A DNA stretch of 64,000 bases, from contig OZ257145.1 in the NCBI GenBank assembly GCA_965279315.1, forward strand, positions 496,001 to 560,000, in the 5' to 3' direction. Both the position numbers and the translations under genes were made by a program. The stretch comes from JAPWJZ01 sp965279315. Its GTDB lineage: Bacteria; Pseudomonadota; Alphaproteobacteria; Micavibrionales; UBA2020. The notes under the pieces were generated by a model. That model saw only the letters and a list, made by a program, of their open reading frames with translations. It was not told the origin of the DNA and did no database searches. Shown piece after piece: positions 39,144-48,462 of the stretch. The stretch's first letter is position 1, and every line of letters starts with the position of its first letter.

Positions 39144-42020
39144 ATGACAAAGCGCATGCTGATTGACGCAACCCACCCTGAAGAAACGAGGGTCGCGGTC
39201 ATCTCCGGCAACCGCCTCGACGAATACGATTACGAAACGACGGTACGCAAACAGCTTAAAGGTAACATCTATCTTGTGAAGGTCACGCGCGTTGAACCTT
39301 CACTGCAGGCAGCCTTCATCGACTTCGGCGGCAACCGCCACGGCTTCCTGCCCTTCCCCGAAATTCATCCCGACTATTACCGCATTCCGATCCAGGACCG
39401 CGACGCCCTGATCGCCGAGGAACGCGCGCTCGCAGCTGAACAGGCCGCGCGCGAGGACGAAGAAGACGCAGCCGAACTCGCTGCCCAAGGCCACACCCTG
39501 GAAGATTTCGGCGATGATGACGCCGAAGAAGAAGGCGACGCCGCCACTGCCGTTTCCGAAGATTACGTGCCGCGCCATACCGGTTCGATCGCTGAAGACA
39601 TCGCGCAGGAATCCGTCACCGACGAAGAGGACGACGAAGAAGAAGAAACCGAAGAGGCGCAAGCGCCTGCAGACGAGCATGCCGCCCATTCGGAAGAAGC
39701 AAGCGACGCGCAAGTTGGCGCGCCCGCAGCCGAAGGCCAGCCCGAAGAAGAAAAAGAACCCCTGGAAACCGTTGGCGGCGACGCTGTTGAACAGCCCCTC
39801 TACCGCTCGGCCCTGAAACGCCGCTATAAAATCCAGGAAGTGATCAAGCGCAACCAGATCATGCTGATCCAGATCAGCAAGGAAGAGCGCGGCAACAAGG
39901 GCGCGGCTGTCACCAGCTATATCTCCCTGCCCGGCCGCTATTGCGTGCTGATGCCGAACAGCCCCCGTGGCGGCGGAGTGTCGCGCAAAGTATCGAACGC
40001 CAAAGACCGCCAGCGCCTGAAGAAAATCCTGCATGAGCTGAACGTGCCCGAAGGCATGTCGGTCATCCTGCGCACCGCCGGCGTCGCCCGCACGACCGCG
40101 GAAATCAAGCGCGACCTCGATTACCTGCTGCGCCTGTGGGACCAGATCCGCGAACTGACGCTGAAATCGACCGCGCCCGCGCTGATCTATGAAGAAGGCA
40201 ACCTGATCAAGCGCGCAATCCGCGACCTCTACCGCCGCGACATCGACGAAGTGCATGTGGCGGGCCAGACCGGCTTTGAAACCGCGCGCGATTTCATGAA
40301 GACGCTGATGCCCAGCCATTCGAACCGCATCCAGCCCTATAACGACCCTGTCGTGCCGCTGTTCTTCCGCTACCAGGTTGAATCGCAGCTGGCCGAAATC
40401 CATTCGCCCACCGTCCACCTGAAATCGGGTGGCTATATCGTCATCAACCCGACCGAGGCGATGGTGTCGATCGACGTGAACTCCGGAAAGGCGACCAAGG
40501 GCCGCCATATCGAGGAAACGGCGCTGAAGACCAATATCGAGGCGGCGGACGAAATTGCGCGTCAATTGAGACTGCGCGACCAGGGCGGCCTGATCGTCAT
40601 CGACTTCATCGACATGGAAGACAAGCGCAACAACCGCATCGTGGAGCGCCGCGTGCGCGACGCCATGCAGCATGACCGCGCGCGCATCCAGCTGGGCCGC
40701 ATCTCGGCCTTCGGCCTTCTTGAACTGTCGCGCCAGCGCCTGCACCCGTCGCTGGTCGAGACCAACTTTGAGGTCTGCAAGCATTGCACCGGCTCCGGCC
40801 TGGTGCGCACCGTTGAAACGACCGCCGTGCTGATCCTGCGCGCGCTGGAGGAAGAGGGCCTGAAGGGCCGTGCGGCGGAAGTGAAAGTGTCACTGCCGAC
40901 CGAAATCGCCCTTTACATCTTCAACAGCAAGCGCGAGATGCTGGCCGCGATCGAGAAGCGTTACAACATCAAGGTGTTCCTGAACGCCGACGACACGCTG
41001 CTGAAACCCGCCTACACCATCGAAGTCATGAAAACATCCGGCGTGCAGCGCGACCTGCGCCCGCAACGCCCCGCCCCTGTGCAGACCGTCGACATGTCGG
41101 ACCTGCCGGAACTGACGGGCGACGATATTTCCGATGACCGTACCGTTTCGGAAGACGACAACGAAGACGACAGCCGCGGCGTGCGCCAGCATGGCGACGA
41201 CGAAGGCGAGCCCCGCGAGAGCCGCGGTGACCGTGGCGGACGCCATAACGGCGGCGGACGCGACCGCAACCGTGGCCGTGGCGGACGCGACCGCAACGAC
41301 CGTAACGATCGCGGCGGCAACCGTAACAACCACCAGCCGCGTGGCGACCGCCCTGACCGCAACCCTGAGCGCATTGACCGTCCCGCACGCGTCGAAGGCG
41401 AAGATGCCGCTTTGGTAGCGACAGCAGGCGACCAGCCCGCCGCCCCCGGCGTTGCCGGTGCCGAGGATGACGACAACCGTGGTGGCCGCCGTCGCGGCCG
41501 TCGTGGTGGCCGCCGCCGTGGCCGCAACCGTGGCGACCGTCCGCAGGGCGAGCATGGCGCTGGCCCGCAGGGTGAACAAGGTGAAGGCGGCGAATTCGTC
41601 GACCTCGCCGGTGCGCCGCAGCCTGATTTCGCCGAAGCGCATATCAATGACGCAGCCTCTGCCGAAGGTGGCGGGCAGCCCCGCCAGCACCAGCAGCAGG
41701 GCGGCAACCGCGACAGCCGTGGCGGTCGTGACCGTAACCGTGGCGGACGCCATCGCGGCGGCCGCGACCGCAACGACCGTCACCAGCGTCAGCAGGGCGA
41801 CAACGCCCCCGCCGGCGAAGGCCAGCAGCAATCTTTCAACACCGACCAGCCGGTGCGCGAAGAGGCGCCGCGTCATGACCATAGCGGGCACGATCATAAC
41901 CATGATCATGCAGGCCATGACCACAGCCATTCCCACGACAACCAGCAGCAAAACGATGCCGCCACCGGCACCGATGACGGCAAGTCGCGCAAGGGCTGGT
42001 GGAAACGCCTGACCGAGTAA
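39144..42020 (+). CDS. rne: ribonuclease E
   Basis: 958 residues from ATG 39144 (AGGA 8 nt upstream). The N-terminal S1 region is interrupted by a long acidic insertion (about 91-218) typical of alphaproteobacterial RNase E. The DNase I-like site has D444 (VSIDVNSGK) and D487 (VIDFIDMED), the same 43-residue spacing as E. coli D303/D346. The zinc-link is C545/C548 (CKHCTGSG). The C-terminal 300 residues are Arg/Gly-rich, with a His-rich segment (HDHSGHDHNHDHAGHDH) and the conserved end KGWWKRLTE. It is the main mRNA-decay endonuclease and degradosome scaffold. Confidence 0.96.
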   Translation: MTKRMLIDATHPEETRVAVISGNRLDEYDYETTVRKQLKGNIYLVKVTRVEPSLQAAFIDFGGNRHGFLPFPEIHPDYYRIPIQDRDALIAEERALAAEQAAREDEEDAAELAAQGHTLEDFGDDDAEEEGDAATAVSEDYVPRHTGSIAEDIAQESVTDEEDDEEEETEEAQAPADEHAAHSEEASDAQVGAPAAEGQPEEEKEPLETVGGDAVEQPLYRSALKRRYKIQEVIKRNQIMLIQISKEERGNKGAAVTSYISLPGRYCVLMPNSPRGGGVSRKVSNAKDRQRLKKILHELNVPEGMSVILRTAGVARTTAEIKRDLDYLLRLWDQIRELTLKSTAPALIYEEGNLIKRAIRDLYRRDIDEVHVAGQTGFETARDFMKTLMPSHSNRIQPYNDPVVPLFFRYQVESQLAEIHSPTVHLKSGGYIVINPTEAMVSIDVNSGKATKGRHIEETALKTNIEAADEIARQLRLRDQGGLIVIDFIDMEDKRNNRIVERRVRDAMQHDRARIQLGRISAFGLLELSRQRLHPSLVETNFEVCKHCTGSGLVRTVETTAVLILRALEEEGLKGRAAEVKVSLPTEIALYIFNSKREMLAAIEKRYNIKVFLNADDTLLKPAYTIEVMKTSGVQRDLRPQRPAPVQTVDMSDLPELTGDDISDDRTVSEDDNEDDSRGVRQHGDDEGEPRESRGDRGGRHNGGGRDRNRGRGGRDRNDRNDRGGNRNNHQPRGDRPDRNPERIDRPARVEGEDAALVATAGDQPAAPGVAGAEDDDNRGGRRRGRRGGRRRGRNRGDRPQGEHGAGPQGEQGEGGEFVDLAGAPQPDFAEAHINDAASAEGGGQPRQHQQQGGNRDSRGGRDRNRGGRHRGGRDRNDRHQRQQGDNAPAGEGQQQSFNTDQPVREEAPRHDHSGHDHNHDHAGHDHSHSHDNQQQNDAATGTDDGKSRKGWWKRLTE

Positions 42021-42041
42021 GGCCGGATAAACAAGACAAAG

Positions 42042-42076
42042 AAAAACCCCGCCCTTGAACAGGCGGGGTTTTTTGT
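42042..42076 (+). terminator. rne terminator
   Basis: AAAAACCCCGCC (from 42042) pairs with GGCGGGGTTTTT (from 42062), 8-nt loop, ending in six T. Typical intrinsic terminator 22 nt after the rne stop. Confidence 0.93.
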
Positions 42077-42094
42077 ATCCATCATCCGATTACT

Positions 42095-42207
42095 GCCACT
42101 CCGGCGAAAGCCGGAGTCCACGGACTGGATAGTGCGTATCAGAACCGCATGCGACAGTTCCTGCACTCACACAATTGTCCGTGGATCCCGGCTTTCGCCG
42201 GGATGAC
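42095..42207. repeat. GAAA-hairpin inverted repeat, copy D
   Basis: Left arm 42095-42125, right arm 42177-42207 (31 nt each, 5 mismatches between arms). Each arm keeps its own hairpin (ACTCCGGC-GAAA-GCCGGAGT; ATCCCGGC-TTTC-GCCGGGAT), showing compensatory change. 51-nt centre. It lies 10 nt before the stop of the next minus-strand gene. Confidence 0.85.
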
Positions 42208-42217
42208 ACGTTGGAAT

Positions 42218-42484
42218 TTAGAGGCGGTGCTGGCGCCAGTCGCCGGGCTTTTGCTGGCGCGTGACTTTTTCGACGCCGGGGATGTTTTCGATCGTTGCCT
42301 GCGCGTTGCCGGCCGCCGCGACTTCGACTTTCATCGTGCGCGCTTTTTCGTCTTCCGACAAAAATGTGGTGCCACGGGTCAGCAGCACGCTGTCGCGCGC
42401 GCGGCCATAGGCCTCTGCGCTGACGCGGGTGTTGAATTCGATGGTGAGGGTGGGGTTGGACGCTTTGGGACCGACGAGGCTCAT
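42218..42484 (-). CDS. small hypothetical protein
   Basis: 88 residues, soluble, no recognised domain. A beta-rich N-terminal part, LTIEFNTRVSAEAYGRARDSV, and a short second half with MKVEVAAAGNAQATIENIPGV give a ferredoxin-like (beta-alpha-beta) impression only. AAGGAG precedes the ATG, and a perfect TATAAT lies about 40 nt upstream, so it is well equipped for expression. It is not obviously co-transcribed with divL. Function unknown. Confidence 0.65.
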   Translation of the reverse strand: MSLVGPKASNPTLTIEFNTRVSAEAYGRARDSVLLTRGTTFLSEDEKARTMKVEVAAAGNAQATIENIPGVEKVTRQQKPGDWRQHRL

Positions 42485-42524
42485 CTTGAATAACTCCTTA
42501 AAATAATAAATGAGCCCGCAGCGT

Positions 42525-42548
42525 ATTATAGCAAAGACCCACCGTCAA
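42525..42548 (-). promoter_or_regulatory. promoter candidate of the small protein gene
   Basis: Minus strand: TATAAT at 42530-42525, with TTGACG at 42548-42543. The 12-nt spacing is too short for a standard sigma-70 promoter, so the -35 assignment is doubtful; the -10 is perfect. Confidence 0.4.
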
Positions 42549-42587
42549 TACGGCAAATACGCAAAGCCGGGATTCTTAAACAGGCGT

Positions 42588-44951
42588 TTATGATTGTGAA
42601 ATGGCTTCCGGCGGCACCTGCAATTGCAGCGGCAGTTTGCACAGCACGAAAGTGCCCTGCCCTTCCGCGCTTTCGATGGTGACCGTACCGCCATGCAGCT
42701 GGACGATGGATTTCACGAGTGCCAAGCCGAGGCCCGCACCGGAACGCCTGCCTGCCTTCTTGCTCTGGATTTTTTCAAACGGGGTGAAGACGCGGGCGAG
42801 ATCGTCCGCCGGAATGCCCATGCCGGTGTCGCGCACGCCGAGCATCAGGAACGGCCCGTCTTTTTCCGCCGACAGGGTGACGCGCCCGCCATTCGGGCTG
42901 TAATTGATCGCGTTGCTGATCAGGTTGAGCAGCACCTGTTTCACGCGGCGTTCATCCGCCGTGAAGACGAGGTTGGGGTCGTCGCAGGTGACGGAGATTT
43001 CAAGGCTCTGCTTGCGCGCCCAGTCCTCGGTCAGCGCAGCGACCTGCGTGATCAGATCCTTCGCCTTGATATCGGAGGGGTACAGTTTCATGTAACCCGC
43101 ATCGATGGTGGAAAGGTCGAGGATATCGTTGACGAGCGACACAAGGCGCTGTCCTGCCTCGATCATGTTGGATGTGTATTCCAGCTGGCGCTCATTGAGC
43201 TTGCCGAAATATTGCTGGTTGAGCATTTCCGCGAAGCCCATGATGGCGTTCAGCGGCGTGCGCAGCTGGTACGACACGTTGGCGAGGAAGTCGGTCTTCA
43301 ACCGTTCCGCCTCCTCCAGCGCCGCGTTTTTCTCCAGCAGCGCCTGTTCGACCTTCACCGTATCCGTGATATCCGACCACGCATTCAGGATATTGCCGTC
43401 GGGCAGCGGCACGACCGAATATTCCAGCACCGTGCCGTTGTTGCGCTGCAGGCGGCCCTTGCGTTGCTCGCGCTCCAGCGAATTCGACAGGATGACCTGC
43501 TTCATCTGCGGCCAGTCCTTGTCGCCAAAGAACGCCTTGGTCCGGTCGATCAGCTGCGCGATATGCGGCGTGCCGGAAAGCTCCGACGCCGGAATGTTCC
43601 AGATGCGCGCGAAAGACTGGTTCGACAGGCGCAGGCGGCCGTCTTCGCCGAAGACCGCGATGCCTTCGGCAAGGTTATCCATCGTTTCTTCCTGCACCGC
43701 GATCAGGGTATTATAGCTGGTTTCCAGCTGCAGGCGCGACGTCACGTCTTCCACAGTGACAAGCAACCCGCCCATCGGGCGCGGCACGATGACCATGCGC
43801 TGCACGCTGCCATCGGGCAGGTACTGCATTTCCTCGAACGGTTCCAGCAATGACGTGAATTTGTTTATCCATGCCTGCTTGAACTGCTTGTAATCCGCCT
43901 GTTCGGGCAGGCGGCGCAATTCACGCATTTTTTCGATGATGTCGATCATCTTGGGCTTGGAATCGAGCCAGGTGCCCGACATGCCGGTCAATTGTTCATA
44001 GGACGAGTTGTAGAATTCAAGCCGGGTTTCCGCATCGAAAATGGCAATCGCCGTGCGCAGCTGCTCCAGCGCCTCGCGGTGGGACTGTGCCAAACGTTCA
44101 TACGACGCCGACCATTCTTCTTCCTTGGTCACGTCGATGGCGACGCCGACCACGCGTTTTTCGGCGGGCAGCGGGATTTCGGTGACTTCGATCAGGCGGC
44201 GCTGGCCTTCGATAATCATGTGCGCGCGCATGCTTTGCGGGCCCAGTTTCGCTAGCGCCTTCTGCGCCAGTTCGCGCTGCGTCATCTCGCCCTTGCCGGT
44301 CAGCGGCAGTTCTTTCTGGTCGGCGACGACCGATGCGGCCGTGTCGTCAAGGATGCGGGCATAGGCCTTGTTGCACCAGGTGATATCCAGCTTGTTGTTC
44401 CGCACCCAGACCGCAAAGGGCAGCGCGTTGGCATTGGTGCGGATTTCGTTTTCGCGTTTTTCGACATTGCCGATCGCCTCGACGCTGCGCAGCGCGGCAT
44501 TGGCGAATTCGGTGATGTCCATCGCCCAGATGACGGAAAAAATCTGCGTGCCGGAATTGGTGACGCCGCGCTTGCCGAACACCTTCAGCGCCTTTTTGCC
44601 GCTGGCGGTATAGACGCCGATATCGAAATATTCGCCGTATTGGCGCAGGCGTTCGAACAGCCCCTCGATGGCGGCGGCATCGCCGGGGGTGAGGCCGTCC
44701 TGCAAATCCTGCACGCTGTCGATTTTTTCGACACCGATCAGCGCGGCAAAGCCCGGCGAAATCGCCTGCACGCCCGCCTGGTCCCAGCCGCAATACTCGA
44801 TGGGGATGGCGCGCAAAAACGCCTCCAGCCGGTCGTTCTGGTGCAGGGCGCGTTTTTTGTCGGCGCGGTGCGGCAGCACGCTGTCGAGGATGCTGTCAAA
44901 GAAGGACGGCGGCGGCACGTCGTTGGCGGGTTTTTGTCCTGAAGCTGTCAT
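42588..44951 (-). CDS. divL: DivL-like tyrosine (non-His) sensor kinase
   Basis: 787 residues, no obvious membrane helix. Several PAS-like domains (about 40-540) precede the histidine-kinase core. In the H-box, where SHELRTP is expected, the sequence reads VSYQLRTPLNAI: Tyr561 replaces the phospho-acceptor His. Caulobacter DivL, a 769-residue PAS-rich protein with Tyr550 at this place, shares this hallmark. The ATPase domain keeps its N box (LISNAINYS), G1 (VRDTGMGIP) and G2 (GAGLGLALVKS). DivL modulates the CckA kinase and thereby CtrA during the cell cycle. It is followed (upstream in coordinates) by a small gene and lies next to ahcY. Confidence 0.9.
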   Translation of the reverse strand: MTASGQKPANDVPPPSFFDSILDSVLPHRADKKRALHQNDRLEAFLRAIPIEYCGWDQAGVQAISPGFAALIGVEKIDSVQDLQDGLTPGDAAAIEGLFERLRQYGEYFDIGVYTASGKKALKVFGKRGVTNSGTQIFSVIWAMDITEFANAALRSVEAIGNVEKRENEIRTNANALPFAVWVRNNKLDITWCNKAYARILDDTAASVVADQKELPLTGKGEMTQRELAQKALAKLGPQSMRAHMIIEGQRRLIEVTEIPLPAEKRVVGVAIDVTKEEEWSASYERLAQSHREALEQLRTAIAIFDAETRLEFYNSSYEQLTGMSGTWLDSKPKMIDIIEKMRELRRLPEQADYKQFKQAWINKFTSLLEPFEEMQYLPDGSVQRMVIVPRPMGGLLVTVEDVTSRLQLETSYNTLIAVQEETMDNLAEGIAVFGEDGRLRLSNQSFARIWNIPASELSGTPHIAQLIDRTKAFFGDKDWPQMKQVILSNSLEREQRKGRLQRNNGTVLEYSVVPLPDGNILNAWSDITDTVKVEQALLEKNAALEEAERLKTDFLANVSYQLRTPLNAIMGFAEMLNQQYFGKLNERQLEYTSNMIEAGQRLVSLVNDILDLSTIDAGYMKLYPSDIKAKDLITQVAALTEDWARKQSLEISVTCDDPNLVFTADERRVKQVLLNLISNAINYSPNGGRVTLSAEKDGPFLMLGVRDTGMGIPADDLARVFTPFEKIQSKKAGRRSGAGLGLALVKSIVQLHGGTVTIESAEGQGTFVLCKLPLQLQVPPEAISQS

Positions 44952-45024
44952 GCGCCATGTTAAAACGCTTCCCTTGCCAGAGACAAGGGAAGCGTTTGAA
45001 AACGCCGATAAATCGGCAGTTTAA

Positions 45025-46353
45025 TTAATAACGGTAATGCACGGGCTTGAACGGGCCATTGGAGTCGATATCGAGATACTCCGCCTGCTTTTCCGTAAGC
45101 TTCGTCAGTTTCACGCCGAGCTTCTCAAGGTGCAGGCGCGCCACTTTTTCGTCGAGGTGCTTGGGCAGCACATACACTTTGTTTTCGTAGTTTTTGTGGT
45201 TATGCCACAGCTCGATCTGGGCCAGCACCTGGTTCGTGAAAGACGCGCTCATGACGAAGCTGGGATGGCCGGTCGCGCAGCCGAGGTTCACAAGGCGGCC
45301 CTGCGCCAGGACGATCAGGCGTTTGCCGTCGGGGAACACGACTTCATCGACCTGCGGCTTCACTTCTTCCCATTTGTAGTTGCGTAAGGCCTCGATCTGG
45401 ATTTCAGAATCGAAGTGGCCGATGTTGCAGACAATCGCGCGGTCTTTCATCTGGCGCATATGGTCGAGCGTGATGACGTCGACGTTGCCGGTCGCGGTCA
45501 CGAAGATGTCGCCGATCGATGCGGCTTCATCCATCGTCACGACCTGATAGCCTTCCATCGCCGCCTGCAGCGCGCAGATGGGGTCGATTTCGGTGATCAG
45601 GACGCGTGCGCCCTGCGAGCGCATGGAAGCCGCCGAGCCCTTGCCCACATCGCCGTAGCCGCAGACGACGCCGATCTTGCCGGCCATCATCACGTCGGTT
45701 GCGCGCTTGATGCCGTCGACGAGGCTTTCGCGGCAGCCATACAGGTTGTCGAATTTCGACTTGGTGACGCTGTCGTTCACGTTGATTGCGGGAACTTTCA
45801 GCAGGCCTTTTTTCTCCATGTCGTACAGGCGGTGCACGCCGGTGGTGGTTTCTTCGGACAGGCCCTTCACGTCTTTCAGCATCTCTGGGTATTTGTTGTG
45901 CATCAGCAGCGTCACGTCGCCGCCGTCATCGAGGATCATGTTGGGGGTCCAGATTTTTCCGTCTTTCTGGGCGGGGCCGCGCAGCGTCTGTTCGATGCAC
46001 CACCAGAATTCTTCCTCGTTCATGCCTTTCCACGCGAAGACGGGAACGCCGGCGGCGGCGATAGCGGCAGCGGCCTGGTCTTGGGTGGAGAAAATGTTGC
46101 AGGACGACCAGCGCACTTCCGCGCCAAGTTCGACCAGCGTCTCGATCAGCACGGCGGTCTGGATCGTCATGTGCAGGCAGCCGACGATGCGTGCGCCCTT
46201 CAGCGGGGATTTGCCTTTATGTTCCGCGCGCAAGGCCATCAGGCCAGGCATTTCGGTTTCGGCGATGGCGATTTCCTTGCGGCCCCAGTCGGCGAGCGAC
46301 ATGTCCTTGACCTTGAAATCTCCGGTAACTGCTTTTGCTTGGGCCACGGCCAT
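45025..46353 (-). CDS. ahcY: adenosylhomocysteinase
   Basis: 442 residues from ATG 46353, which has AAGGAGAG upstream; an open frame extending to 46518 is not needed. Motifs: NIFSTQDQAAAAI, LDDGGDVT, the NAD-binding site VVCGYGDVGKGSAA, and the C-terminal KPVHYRY. It hydrolyses S-adenosylhomocysteine to adenosine and homocysteine, keeping methylation reactions going (an FkbM methyltransferase is in the window). It carries the about 40-residue insert (near RGPAQKDG) found in many bacterial forms. It lies between ptsI and divL on the same strand. Confidence 0.97.
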   Translation of the reverse strand: MAVAQAKAVTGDFKVKDMSLADWGRKEIAIAETEMPGLMALRAEHKGKSPLKGARIVGCLHMTIQTAVLIETLVELGAEVRWSSCNIFSTQDQAAAAIAAAGVPVFAWKGMNEEEFWWCIEQTLRGPAQKDGKIWTPNMILDDGGDVTLLMHNKYPEMLKDVKGLSEETTTGVHRLYDMEKKGLLKVPAINVNDSVTKSKFDNLYGCRESLVDGIKRATDVMMAGKIGVVCGYGDVGKGSAASMRSQGARVLITEIDPICALQAAMEGYQVVTMDEAASIGDIFVTATGNVDVITLDHMRQMKDRAIVCNIGHFDSEIQIEALRNYKWEEVKPQVDEVVFPDGKRLIVLAQGRLVNLGCATGHPSFVMSASFTNQVLAQIELWHNHKNYENKVYVLPKHLDEKVARLHLEKLGVKLTKLTEKQAEYLDIDSNGPFKPVHYRY

Positions 46354-46436
46354 ATCACACTCTCCTTGTTCAAAAAATTGCGTCCTTAAAATAGGGCAAT
46401 TTCGCCAACTGTCACGCATAAAATAAGTGTTTGAAA

Positions 46437-48179
46437 TTACGGGCGAAAACGGTTCACAAGGTCGGTGATGCGGGCGGGTTCGTACTGATTCATCACCTGC
46501 CGCGCATGTTCTTCGCATTGTTCCAGCGTCAATGCACGGATACGCTGCTTGATGCGCGGCACGCTGGAAAACCCGACCGAGAATTCGCGGATACCCAAAC
46601 CGACCAGCAGGGCGGTGTATTTCGGGTCGGCCCCCATTTCGCCGCAGATGCTGACGGGGATGCCCATGCGCTTGGCCGCCTCCACCGTGAACTCGATCAG
46701 GCGCAGCACGGCGGGGTTGAGCGGGTTATAGAGCGCCGCCACCTGATCGTTGCCGCGGTCGATCGCGACTGTATATTGCGTCAGGTCGTTGGTGCCGAGG
46801 GCGAAGAAATCGGACACTGCCGCCAAACCATCGGCGGACAAGGCCGCTGCCGGAATTTCGATCATGGTGCCGAGCGGCGGCATTTTATCGGCAATCACCG
46901 CTTTTTCATTTTTCAGGTCTTTATAGCAGTCGCGCAGGATAACGCGGGAACGCTCCACCTCGTCCGCCGTCGTCACCATGGGCAGCAGGATTTTGACAGG
47001 CCCCAGCGCGCCCGCGCGCAGGATGGCACGGAACTGGGTTTTCAGCAGATGCGGTTCTTTCAGCGACAGGCGGATGGCACGCAGGCCCAGCGCGGGGTTC
47101 GCGGCTTCGGCCAGATACTCGCCCACCGATTTCGCCAGCTTGTCGCCGCCGATATCGAGCGTGCGGAAGGTGACGCTGTCGCCCTGCATCTCGCGCACGA
47201 CGCCCGCCATCGCCTCGAACTGCTCGTCTTCGCTTGGCAGTGTCGCGCGGTTCATGAACAGGAATTCGGTGCGGAACAGCCCTATGCCGCGCGCGCCCGA
47301 TGCCTTGATCGCGTCGGTTTCACGGGGAAGTTCGAGGTTGGAGCGCAGAGTGATGTCCGTTCCGTCTTTGGTGACCGCAGGCTGCGTCGCGATTTCATGC
47401 AGCGCCTCGCCGTCGCGCTGCAGCTGCGCGCGTTTTTGCTCATACGATTTCAGCGTATCGGCGGTGGGGTTGAGGATCAGCTTGCCTTCGATCCCGTCGA
47501 CAATCACCGTGCTGCCGTGCGAACTGCGCTCGAGGATGACGGGATCAAGCCCCAGCACCGCAGGCAGGCCGAGGCTGCGCGTCATGACGGCGGTATGCCC
47601 TGCCGCGCCGCCATGCACGGTCGCAAGGCCGGCGATGCGGCGCGGGTCGAGCAATGCTGCGTCGGCGGGCGAAATTTCCTTGGCCAGCACCACGCCGCCG
47701 ACCGGCACGGAATCAAGCGAGAGATAGGGCAGGTTCAACAATGTGCGCAAGATGCGGTTGCCCACCGCCTCCACATCGTCGATGCGCGCCGCGATGTAAT
47801 TGTCGCGCACGGCGCGGAACTGCGCGGCCAGGTCGCGCATGACTTTATCGAGCGCCCATTCCGCGTTGATTTTTTCATCGGCGATTTTTTTCAGCGCGCC
47901 GCGCACAAGGCGCGATCCCGTGATCATGGCCAGATGCGCATCCAGCAACAGGTCGAGCTCCTCCGCCGCTTCTTCAGGCAGGTTTTTCGATTGCCCCTTC
48001 AGCGCGGTCAGGTCACCGCGCACGGTTTCGACGGCGGCTTCAAAACGCCTTTGTTCGGGCGCGGTGTCTTCGATGGTCAGTTGCGGAACTTTTGGGCGGT
48101 CGAGCTGCACGATATAGGCAGGGCCCGTCGCGATGCCGTGGGAAACGCCGATACCGTTCAACACGATTTCGGCGGCCAT
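46437..48179 (-). CDS. ptsI: phosphoenolpyruvate-protein phosphotransferase (enzyme I)
   Basis: 580 residues from ATG 48179, with GAGG 9 nt upstream (ATG 48188 overlaps the ptsH stop). Active His195 in GGAAGHTAVMTRSLG; PEP-binding region with GIGLFRTEFLFM, FRTLDIGGDK and catalytic cysteine near SICGEMGAD. It transfers phosphate from PEP to HPr. No GAF domain is present, so this is the sugar-type rather than the nitrogen-type (PtsP) enzyme I by domain content. Operon hprK-EIIA-ptsH-ptsI. Confidence 0.95.
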   Translation of the reverse strand: MAAEIVLNGIGVSHGIATGPAYIVQLDRPKVPQLTIEDTAPEQRRFEAAVETVRGDLTALKGQSKNLPEEAAEELDLLLDAHLAMITGSRLVRGALKKIADEKINAEWALDKVMRDLAAQFRAVRDNYIAARIDDVEAVGNRILRTLLNLPYLSLDSVPVGGVVLAKEISPADAALLDPRRIAGLATVHGGAAGHTAVMTRSLGLPAVLGLDPVILERSSHGSTVIVDGIEGKLILNPTADTLKSYEQKRAQLQRDGEALHEIATQPAVTKDGTDITLRSNLELPRETDAIKASGARGIGLFRTEFLFMNRATLPSEDEQFEAMAGVVREMQGDSVTFRTLDIGGDKLAKSVGEYLAEAANPALGLRAIRLSLKEPHLLKTQFRAILRAGALGPVKILLPMVTTADEVERSRVILRDCYKDLKNEKAVIADKMPPLGTMIEIPAAALSADGLAAVSDFFALGTNDLTQYTVAIDRGNDQVAALYNPLNPAVLRLIEFTVEAAKRMGIPVSICGEMGADPKYTALLVGLGIREFSVGFSSVPRIKQRIRALTLEQCEEHARQVMNQYEPARITDLVNRFRP

Positions 48180-48180
48180 C

Positions 48181-48456
48181 CTATTCATCCTCGTCGAATT
48201 TGCGCTCGACCAGTGCGGAAAGTTCGGTCAGCGCGGCTTCGGCCTGCGCGCCTGCGGCGGAAATCCTGATCGCCGTGCCCTTGCTGGCGGAGAGCATCAG
48301 CAGCCCCATGATGGATGACCCGCCGACCTCCATATCGTCCTTGGCGACTTTCACGTCGGCATTGAACTGCTCGACCATCTTGACGAACTTCGCCGCCGCG
48401 CGCGCATGGAGCCCGCGTTTATTGCCGATCTGCACGGTTTTTTCGAGCGCAGACAT
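48181..48456 (-). CDS. ptsH: phosphocarrier protein HPr
   Basis: 91 residues. Active His17 in RGLHARAAA and the regulatory serine S48 in GGSSIMGLLML, the target of HPr kinase. It relays phosphate from enzyme I to the EIIA-type protein encoded just upstream. The stop is 1 nt from the ptsI ATG. The presence of the regulatory serine fits the adjacent hprK. Confidence 0.96.
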   Translation of the reverse strand: MSALEKTVQIGNKRGLHARAAAKFVKMVEQFNADVKVAKDDMEVGGSSIMGLLMLSASKGTAIRISAAGAQAEAALTELSALVERKFDEDE

Positions 48457-48462
48457 GGTGGG

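Noticed and set aside
39300..40784. 494-codon minus-strand frame
   Set aside because: Antisense of rne; low-complexity Phe/Val/Asp/Arg composition and no motif.
46354..46436. SAH riboswitch before ahcY
   Set aside because: The 83-nt gap is too short and lacks the expected conserved core; only a good ribosome site was seen.
46431..48269. 612-codon plus-strand frame
   Set aside because: Antisense of ptsI, which has full catalytic motifs.
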